14,067 bases of DNA from UBA1162 sp049513695 (lineage in GTDB: Bacteria > Chloroflexota > Dehalococcoidia > GIF9 > UBA5629): the NCBI GenBank assembly GCA_049513695.1, contig JBEKVW010000057.1, forward strand, positions 1-14,067, in the 5' to 3' direction. Positions 6,115-11,166 of the stretch are shown here, in pieces. The notes under the pieces are model-generated. The model did not search any database. It worked only from the letters and a program-made list of their open reading frames with translations, and was not told the DNA's origin. A program made the translations under genes and the position numbers. Position 1 is the stretch's first letter. The number at the start of each line of letters is the position of its first letter.

Positions 6115-7308
6115 ATGGCCGAGGGAATTAAAGATAAAGTTGCCATAATCGGTATGGGCTGCACCAAATTCGGCGAGCGCTTTGACGCAGGCCCGCAGGA
6201 CCTGATCGTGGAGGCTTTTGTTGAATGCCTGGAAGATGCGGGCATCGAAAAGAAAGACATTCAGGCCGCATGGTGGGGTGTGCACATGCCCGACATCAGT
6301 GTTGGACGAGGTGCAACCATACTGGGCCACACGCTAAAGCTGCCTTTCATTCCTATAACCCGTGTTGAAAATTTCTGCGCCACCGGGTCCGAAGCATTGC
6401 GCGGCGCCGTATATGCAGTTGCATCCGGGGCTTATGATATATGCCTGGCGCTGGGAATGGAGAAATTGAAAGATACCGGTTACGGCGGCCTGCCGGTGGC
6501 GGGAATGTTAGGTTACAAGATGCCGTTGGTTAATTTCAATTTGTCCGCGCCGGGCGGGTTTGCCATGTTGGCCACCAAATATTTTTCGCAGTACAACCTC
6601 AGTCCTCAGGAAGGCAAGATGATGCTTGCCCAGGTTTCTGCCAAGAGCCATAGGAACGGCGTCCTCTCTCCTAAGGCACATCTCCGCAAGGAAATTACAG
6701 TGGAACAGATCATGAACGCTCCGATCATAGCATGGCCATTGGGGCTTTTCGACTGCTGCGGAGTAAGCGACGGCGCGGCTGCAGCCATAGTCTGCAGGGC
6801 TGATATGGCCAAGAAATTCAGGAAGGATCCCGTATTCGTTAAATCCCTGCAGATTGCAGTTTCTTCTGGCGAAGAGATGCTTTATACCAAGTGGGACGGC
6901 TCGCATGTTGAGCCTGCCTATCGCGCCGGCATAGCTGCATATAAGGAAGCTGGTATTAAGAACCCGCGCGAAGAAGTAAGCATGGCGGAAGTCCACGACT
7001 GTTTTTCCATCACCGAAGCAGTTACGATGGAAGACATGCAGTTCAGCCCGAGGGGTAGGGTCAAAGACGACATTGAGGCAGGCAGATTTAACCTGGATGG
7101 CGCTCAGCCTATTCAGCCTGATGGCGGCTTGAAATGTTTCGGGCACCCCATAGGGGCCAGCGGCCTAAGAATGATGTATGAGATGTACAAGCAACTGCAG
7201 GGTAAAGCCGATAAGAGGCAGCTAAAGGACCCCAAAATAGGGCTTACGCATAACATGGGAGGTTTTCCTTCCATGAACATAGTGAGCGTCTGCATCGTTG
7301 GAAAATAA
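6115..7308 (+). CDS. SCP2-type thiolase / acetyl-CoA acetyltransferase-like protein
   Basis: Thiolase-superfamily enzyme of the SCP2 (lipid-transfer-protein thiolase) branch, 397 residues. Cys88 in ENFCATGSEA is the expected acyl-accepting nucleophile. His294 in EVHDCFSITE and His344 in CFGHPIGASG are the usual catalytic histidines. The C-terminal CxG of classical thiolases is HNMGG (379-383), as in many SCP2-type proteins. It would cleave a 3-ketoacyl-CoA or carry out the reverse Claisen condensation. AGGAGG (6101-6106) precedes the ATG at 6115, and a start-stop ATGTAA lies between them (6109-6114). It follows the HMGCS-like/DUF35 gene by 29 nt, which fits a thiolase-DUF35 complex as in archaeal HMG-CoA synthesis or the benzoylsuccinyl-CoA thiolase BbsAB. 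Retention of Cys and His argues against a pure Ltp2-type aldolase. Confidence 0.88.
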   Translation: MAEGIKDKVAIIGMGCTKFGERFDAGPQDLIVEAFVECLEDAGIEKKDIQAAWWGVHMPDISVGRGATILGHTLKLPFIPITRVENFCATGSEALRGAVYAVASGAYDICLALGMEKLKDTGYGGLPVAGMLGYKMPLVNFNLSAPGGFAMLATKYFSQYNLSPQEGKMMLAQVSAKSHRNGVLSPKAHLRKEITVEQIMNAPIIAWPLGLFDCCGVSDGAAAAIVCRADMAKKFRKDPVFVKSLQIAVSSGEEMLYTKWDGSHVEPAYRAGIAAYKEAGIKNPREEVSMAEVHDCFSITEAVTMEDMQFSPRGRVKDDIEAGRFNLDGAQPIQPDGGLKCFGHPIGASGLRMMYEMYKQLQGKADKRQLKDPKIGLTHNMGGFPSMNIVSVCIVGK

Positions 7309-7331
7309 AAAATAGGGGAGGCGGTTTTATC

Positions 7332-7805
7332 ATGGCCGTATTTGTGGTCCCTGAAAGCTTGAAAAAGATGGTCGGGCAGACCGAGGAACCCGTTGTCTTC
7401 AAAGTAGAGGAGGGCGCAATACAAAGATATGCACGGGCGGTAGGAGATGCTAATCCTTTATATAATGATGTCCAGTATGCGGCTCAAAGCAAGTGGGGAC
7501 GTTTGCTGGCTCCACCGGCGTTCCCTGGCTGGCCTGTAAAATCCGACGGCTTTGACATGATCAAATTCGTTGAAAAGCTGATCAAAGCTGGAGCTCCCAT
7601 GGGTTTGCTGGATGGTGGTGTAGACTATGAGTTTTTTTCGACCGTTGCCGCAGGCGATACCCTCACCGCTGTGACTAAAATCGAAAGTATTGAAGGTCGT
7701 GAAACAAAGCTGGGTCCCACCATGATAACTACGGTGGAGACTACCTTCACTAACGAAAGAGGGGGCAAGGCATTCGTTATGCGGAACATGTTCCTGAATT
7801 TCTAA
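7332..7805 (+). CDS. MaoC-like hot-dog dehydratase N-type subunit with Tyr for the catalytic His
   Basis: Single hot-dog-fold protein (157 residues) of the MaoC-dehydratase N-terminal type, as in the substrate-binding half of fungal FAS1-type dehydratases and in HadA. The hydratase-2 motif DxNPxH reads DANPLY (39-44), so Asp39 is kept but Tyr44 replaces the catalytic His. A glycine-rich segment, GLLDGGVDYEFF (91-102), is typical of this subtype. The protein is probably the non-catalytic, CoA-ester-binding partner of the next gene product, forming an (R)-type enoyl-CoA hydratase heteromer as in HadAB or ChsH1-ChsH2. GGGGAGG (7315-7321) precedes the ATG, and it lies 23 nt after the thiolase. 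In ChsH2 this domain is fused to DUF35; here DUF35 is instead fused to the HMGCS-like protein. Confidence 0.85.
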   Translation: MAVFVVPESLKKMVGQTEEPVVFKVEEGAIQRYARAVGDANPLYNDVQYAAQSKWGRLLAPPAFPGWPVKSDGFDMIKFVEKLIKAGAPMGLLDGGVDYEFFSTVAAGDTLTAVTKIESIEGRETKLGPTMITTVETTFTNERGGKAFVMRNMFLNF

Positions 7806-7834
7806 GACACCCGGATATATATGCGGGAGGAATA

Positions 7835-8302
7835 ATGGCAGAGCAGATATATTATGAGGATGTGGAAGTGGGGGGAGAAATAACTCCTCTTAAAAAAGTA
7901 GCAACTACCAGGATGCTGGTGCAGTGGGCTGGTGCTTCCGGCGACTTTAACCCTCTGCACTATGAAGAAGATTTCGCGAAAAACCTTGGCGTCGGCCGTC
8001 CAATTGTTCACGGGGCGCTCAAAAGGGCATGGCTGGTGAACCTGATGACCGACTGGATAGGTGAAGAGGGAAGGTTGAAGAGGTTGTCCTGCCGTTACCG
8101 CGGCATGGACTATCCGCGCAAAATGAAGAATTTCGATGAACCGCAGGATGGCGAAACTTGGTGGTGCAAAGGCAAAGTAACCAGGAAATATATAGAAGGT
8201 ACCGAGTTCTTGGCTGAGTGCGAGATTTGGGTTGAGAACGGAAAGGGAGATAAAACTACGCAGGGGAGCGCTCTGGCGGTTCTACCTTCAAAAGCTAAAT
8301 AA
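7835..8302 (+). CDS. MaoC-like enoyl-CoA hydratase, catalytic subunit
   Basis: MaoC/hydratase-2 family protein (155 residues) that would add water across a trans-2-enoyl-CoA. The complete catalytic motif GDFNPLHY (36-43) has Asp37 and His42, followed by GRPIVHGAL (54-62), the standard hot-dog helix end. GGGAGG (7825-7830) lies 4 nt before the ATG. The gene follows the His-lacking MaoC gene by 29 nt, and together they resemble HadB with HadA, or ChsH1 with the ChsH2 MaoC domain. It is the last gene of the cluster: 127 nt without a gene follow, and then a separate plsY. Catalytic competence is inferred from the motif; chain length and substrate are unknown. Confidence 0.88.
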   Translation: MAEQIYYEDVEVGGEITPLKKVATTRMLVQWAGASGDFNPLHYEEDFAKNLGVGRPIVHGALKRAWLVNLMTDWIGEEGRLKRLSCRYRGMDYPRKMKNFDEPQDGETWWCKGKVTRKYIEGTEFLAECEIWVENGKGDKTTQGSALAVLPSKAK

Positions 8303-8404
8303 CAGTTCTTTTTCGATCGAATTCATAACCGGCGGCCGATTGCTATCCATATTCGTCGGACAAGTACACACCCGCGATCAAGAGAATTTTAGCGGATAAT
8401 GCAT

Positions 8405-8410
8405 TATAAT
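8405..8410 (+). promoter_or_regulatory. possible -10 box for the second plsY
   Basis: A perfect TATAAT lies 25 nt upstream of the GTG start, in the 127-nt gap after the MaoC genes. No good -35 box is found 16-18 nt further upstream, and the resulting leader would be only about 13 nt. This is a weak call; the gene may also be read from the upstream operon, since no clear terminator is visible between them. Confidence 0.3.
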
Positions 8411-8429
8411 AGGCCGGGGAGTAACTATT

Positions 8430-9134
8430 GTGTATAACATAATCTGGGATGTGATTCTATCGGTCATAATAAGCTATCTGCTGGGTTCCATACCTTCAGC
8501 TTACCTTGTTGGGCGCGGTTTTAGAGGCGTAGATATAAGGGAAATCGGCAGCCATAATATGGGCGCCATGAATGCTTTCTATGCGATCGGATTCTGGCCC
8601 GGGATGCTGGTACTGGCTTGCGATGTCGGCAAAGGAATGCTGGCACTGTATTTCACATACCTGCTATCTGTGTATTTATTCCCGCTTGACGCCAGCTACG
8701 TTATCCCTCTCGAAATGCTCTCAGGTGTCGCGGTGATCGCAGGACACAACTTTACGGTTTTTCTCAAATTCAAAGGTGGTAAAGGGGGAGCAACGGCGAT
8801 TGGGGTGCTTGCTTTTTTAGTTGCCTGGGTAAATTGGCTTGAGCTGGGTCCCGTTAAGTTGCCGATACCTTTTGGGTGGCTGATTTACCTCGCCTCATTT
8901 CTTACGATAATGGCTATTACCCGCTGGCCGACGGCTGCGTATGGAATCTCTTTTGCTGCTTTCCCACTGATAGCGTGCTATGTTTATAAGGATCCGGGAC
9001 TGACCATATATTCCACCTGCATAGCCCTTGTACCTATATTAATGTATATACCGCGCATCAAACAGATCCTCGGAAAGTCGGATGGCAACGTTAAAAGGGC
9101 CCTTTTCAGGAAAAATCTAAAAGACAGGATGTAA
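8430..9134 (+). CDS. plsY: PlsY-family glycerol-3-phosphate acyltransferase (second, divergent copy)
   Basis: Second PlsY-type membrane acyltransferase (234 residues), clearly different from the copy at 228-851. It has GSIPSAYLVGR (19-29), motif 1 DIREIGSHNMGAMN (35-48; the usual GSGNxGATN is altered at several places), DVGKG (65-69) and motif 2 GHNFTVFLKFKGGKGGATA (105-123). Motif 3 is not recognisable; the protein ends in a basic tail (from about 208). Several hydrophobic spans agree with a multi-pass protein. The start is GTG at 8430, with GGGGAG (8416-8421) 8 nt before it. It stands alone and converges on the radical SAM gene with only 13 nt between stops. Two paralogues in 9 kb suggest different acyl donors, acceptors or growth conditions. 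Confidence 0.85.
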   Translation: MYNIIWDVILSVIISYLLGSIPSAYLVGRGFRGVDIREIGSHNMGAMNAFYAIGFWPGMLVLACDVGKGMLALYFTYLLSVYLFPLDASYVIPLEMLSGVAVIAGHNFTVFLKFKGGKGGATAIGVLAFLVAWVNWLELGPVKLPIPFGWLIYLASFLTIMAITRWPTAAYGISFAAFPLIACYVYKDPGLTIYSTCIALVPILMYIPRIKQILGKSDGNVKRALFRKNLKDRM

Positions 9135-9147
9135 TAGCCAGGTCAGG

Positions 9148-10131
9148 TTATTTAATCTGGAAAGGATGCCCCTGGCGTTCGAAGTCCGGCAGGTAGTAGT
9201 TGAAGGAATCCATTTCCTGCAGCCATCCATTTTCCAAACCCAGCTTTTCCATCAGGGCAACAACCTCCTGGTATTCGTCCAAAGAAATCCCGCGTGAAAG
9301 CAAGGGTTCACTATCAGCCTTATAGCAGGGACGATACTGGGCCATAACGCTGACCGTAACATCCCTGGAAATATGGTCAGCCAGCCATCTCAATGAATCG
9401 GCGCTGCCGGCTATTCCGTTGGGCAAGATCAGGTGGCGAACGATCAAACCCCTCTGAGCCATGCCTGAGGAGTCGGTGACCAGGTTGCCTACCTGCCTGT
9501 ACATTTCACCTATAGCCTGTCTGCTTTGGCTGATATAGTCCTTACCCTGGGAGAATTTAATGGCCCACTCATCGGAAGAATACTTAATATCGGGCAGGTA
9601 AATATCTACAATGCCGTCAAGCAATTTTAAGGTGTCTGTCGAGTCGTAAGCATTGGTGTTATAAACGATAGGCAATCTCAGGCCCCCGCGGGCGGCAAAA
9701 AACACTGCCTCTACGATTTGGGGCACGTAATGCGTAGGAGAAACCAGGTTAATATTATGGCATTGAAGTTTCTCCTGAAGATAAAGCATTATTTCTGCCA
9801 GTTCCTCGCCGTTTAAAAAGCTGTCTTTGCGGTCCATCGCCTGGCTGATCTGATAGTTCTGACAATAACTACAGCGCATATTGCAGCCGCTGAAAAATAT
9901 TGTCCCGGACCCTTTGGAACCGGAAAGGACGGGTTCTTCACCGTGATGGTCGCAATAATTGGATATCCGGGCCAGACTGCCTGAGCGGCAAAACCCGCTA
10001 TCGTTTTCCAGCCGGTTTACGTGACATTTACGCGGGCATATCTCGCAGTCGGCCAACAACTCTTTAAGGGTCGCGACGCGTTGTTCCAACTCACCCGATT
10101 TATACAGTGAAATGTACGATGGCTCAAACAT
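9148..10131 (-). CDS. PflX-like radical SAM protein
   Basis: Radical SAM protein of 327 residues related to pyruvate formate-lyase activating enzymes, in the uncharacterised PflX/COG1313 branch. The SAM-cluster motif is Cys83-x3-Cys87-x2-Cys90 in FSGCNMRCSYCQNYQIS. An N-terminal cysteine set, Cys29-x2-Cys32-x3-Cys36 and Cys48 (CEICPRKC...GFC), is typical of this branch and may bind a second metal centre. YNTNAYDS (near 177-184) and the VVDIYLPDIKY-like strand (DIYLPDIKY, near 196) belong to the SAM barrel. It is probably a glycyl-radical-enzyme activase or a related radical enzyme, but no target gene lies nearby. The ATG at 10131 has only a weak AAGG upstream. It has its own promoter and is probably not cotranscribed with marR, which lies 181 nt upstream. 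Confidence 0.85.
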   Translation of the reverse strand: MFEPSYISLYKSGELEQRVATLKELLADCEICPRKCHVNRLENDSGFCRSGSLARISNYCDHHGEEPVLSGSKGSGTIFFSGCNMRCSYCQNYQISQAMDRKDSFLNGEELAEIMLYLQEKLQCHNINLVSPTHYVPQIVEAVFFAARGGLRLPIVYNTNAYDSTDTLKLLDGIVDIYLPDIKYSSDEWAIKFSQGKDYISQSRQAIGEMYRQVGNLVTDSSGMAQRGLIVRHLILPNGIAGSADSLRWLADHISRDVTVSVMAQYRPCYKADSEPLLSRGISLDEYQEVVALMEKLGLENGWLQEMDSFNYYLPDFERQGHPFQIK

Positions 10132-10152
10132 TTGAGGCCTTTTTACCGAAGT

Positions 10153-10182
10153 AGTATAGGGTTGATAAAAGATTCAAGTCAA
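10153..10182 (-). promoter_or_regulatory. promoter for the PflX-like radical SAM gene
   Basis: Read on the - strand: TTGACT (10182-10177), an 18-nt spacer, TATACT (10158-10153). Both boxes match five of six consensus bases. Transcription would start near 10146, about 15 nt before the ATG. The rest of the 181-nt gap holds only short inverted repeats (TCAAAC...GTTTGA near 10257-10276) and no gene. Confidence 0.6.
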
Positions 10183-10311
10183 AAACTTTTTAAAAGGTAG
10201 GTAGCAAATCATGGAAAGACACGCAAGATTGCAGGTACGTCCGGGGAAGTACAACTTCAAACAGAAAAGGTTTGACTTCTAGCCTCAGATACCTAATAGG
10301 CACCGGCAAAA

Positions 10312-10321
10312 TCTATATAGA
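10312..10321. promoter_or_regulatory. TCTATATAGA palindrome at the 3' end of marR
   Basis: TCTATATAGA (core of the 12-bp palindrome ATCTATATAGAT, 10311-10322) overlaps the marR stop codon. The same ten bases recur at 10993-11002 over the predicted kinase promoter. It could be a secondary MarR-binding site; the only evidence is identity of sequence. Confidence 0.3.
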
Positions 10322-10900
10322 TCGCTGGTCCTCACCGTTGAGGTCCATTGCTGCATTCTCGTTCCTAAAAAGGGCAACAACCTGCTCGGAGCTCGCCTTT
10401 ACTTGTGATGTTTCTGACCCGCGCCAGGATATACTTGCATCGCGAGCCCTCTGCAGCATTTCATTAAAAGTTATCAATTCATTGGCTGAAAAGTTGTTCT
10501 GGAATATTGTCCGTACTGAGGATTGCCAGGTTGGTAGAATGTTGGTGATCAGCTGCTTTCCTTCATTGGTCAAGGACACGACGACCAGTCGTCGATCACT
10601 TCTTGAGCGCCTGCGGCGTACCAATTTGCGCTCCTGGAGCTTATCAAGAAGCTGCACCATCGAATGCGGTTCACGCCTTGCCAGGATTGACAGTTGCGTG
10701 GCCGTCATGGGTGTATCCGCAAAGAGAAGTATCCATAATACGAAAGACTGAGATAATGTTAGGTCTACGGGCTGCATAATGGCTTCTTCGACCGCAGATT
10801 CATATTCCTCCCACGCCTGGACCAGATGATAAGGTGTGATAAGCGAATCAAGGTTTATTGGCTTTTCCGAAGCGCTTTTTCCACGTCGCGAATTATTCAT
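10313..10900 (-). CDS. MarR-family transcriptional regulator
   Basis: Winged-helix regulator of 195 residues. The DNA-binding domain covers about residues 48-115: the helix-turn-helix TATQLSILARREPHSMVQLLDKLQERKLV (66-94) leads into the wing with RSRSDRRLVVVSLTNEG (98-114), the MarR DRR signature. N- and C-terminal helices would form the dimer interface. The N-terminus is longer than usual (about 20 extra polar residues), and the C-terminal tail after about 160 is polar and probably flexible. AAAGGG lies 6 nt before the ATG. The gene is divergent from the FGGY kinase/RuBisCO-like operon with a 266-nt gap, the usual arrangement for a regulator of the adjacent operon. A palindrome over the kinase -10 box is the likely operator. 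The ligand is unknown. Confidence 0.9.
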   Translation of the reverse strand: MNNSRRGKSASEKPINLDSLITPYHLVQAWEEYESAVEEAIMQPVDLTLSQSFVLWILLFADTPMTATQLSILARREPHSMVQLLDKLQERKLVRRRRSRSDRRLVVVSLTNEGKQLITNILPTWQSSVRTIFQNNFSANELITFNEMLQRARDASISWRGSETSQVKASSEQVVALFRNENAAMDLNGEDQRSI

Positions 10901-10974
10901 TTATTACCCTTTATCATAATGGCATAGTTTACCATATTTTAAAGGACTGCAATACATATACCATCATAAGGTAC

Positions 10975-11002
10975 TTGTCACAGCAGATAGGTTCTATATA
11001 GA
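10975..11002 (+). promoter_or_regulatory. kinase/RuBisCO-like operon promoter with overlapping palindromic operator
   Basis: TTGTCA (10975-10980), a 16-nt spacer and TATAGA (10997-11002) form a plausible promoter toward the kinase. The -10 box sits inside the 10-bp palindrome TCTATATAGA (10993-11002), so a protein bound there would block RNA polymerase. A near-direct repeat follows: TATATAGACAT (10995-11005) and TATACAGACAT (11010-11020). Transcription would start near 11009 and leave a leader of about 158 nt. Confidence 0.45.
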
Positions 11003-11040
11003 CATTATCTATACAGACATGGTATCATGTTCAAACAAAC

Positions 11041-11157
11041 TGATAAATCTTAGATTATCACTGATATACTGAACCAGTAGAAGGTATTGATTCCCCAGTC
11101 AATAATATGTATGATTGAGCATAGTTCAGTGGTGATAAAATCTTCTTTTAATGGGGG
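11041..11157 (+). promoter_or_regulatory. candidate structured 5' leader of the kinase gene
   Basis: TTATCA (11055-11060) can pair with TGATAA at 11041-11046 or with a second TGATAA at 11133-11138, so two structures exclude each other. The second is extended by ACTGAAC (11068-11074) pairing with GTTCAGT (11124-11130). Inside it, TATTGATT (11085-11092) and AGTCAATA (11097-11104) form an 8-bp hairpin (one G-U pair) with loop CCCC (11093-11096). The loop is complementary to GGGGG (11153-11157), the only SD-like sequence before the kinase ATG. No known riboswitch class is recognised. The pairings are visible by eye and their use is inferred. Confidence 0.35.
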
Positions 11158-11166
11158 TGTGGCCAG

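Noticed and set aside
6508..7146. A 212-codon - strand frame opposite the thiolase
   Set aside because: Antisense to conserved thiolase motifs; no family resemblance and no ribosome-binding site of note.
4643..7308. Mevalonate-pathway HMG-CoA synthase plus acetoacetyl-CoA thiolase
   Set aside because: The HMGCS-like protein lacks the nucleophilic Cys (Thr106), no other mevalonate genes are present, and the neighbours are acyl-CoA dehydrogenases and MaoC proteins.
8312..8321. TTCGATCGAA palindrome after the MaoC genes as a terminator
   Set aside because: Only 10 bp with no loop and no T-run downstream; it does not look like an intrinsic terminator and has no promoter context.
10257..10276. 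TCAAAC...GTTTGA inverted repeat downstream of marR as a terminator
   Set aside because: Six weak base pairs with a 7-nt loop and no U-tract on the marR strand.
10272..10751. A 159-codon + strand frame opposite marR
   Set aside because: Its sequence is the complement of the MarR winged-helix domain and it shows no domain of its own.
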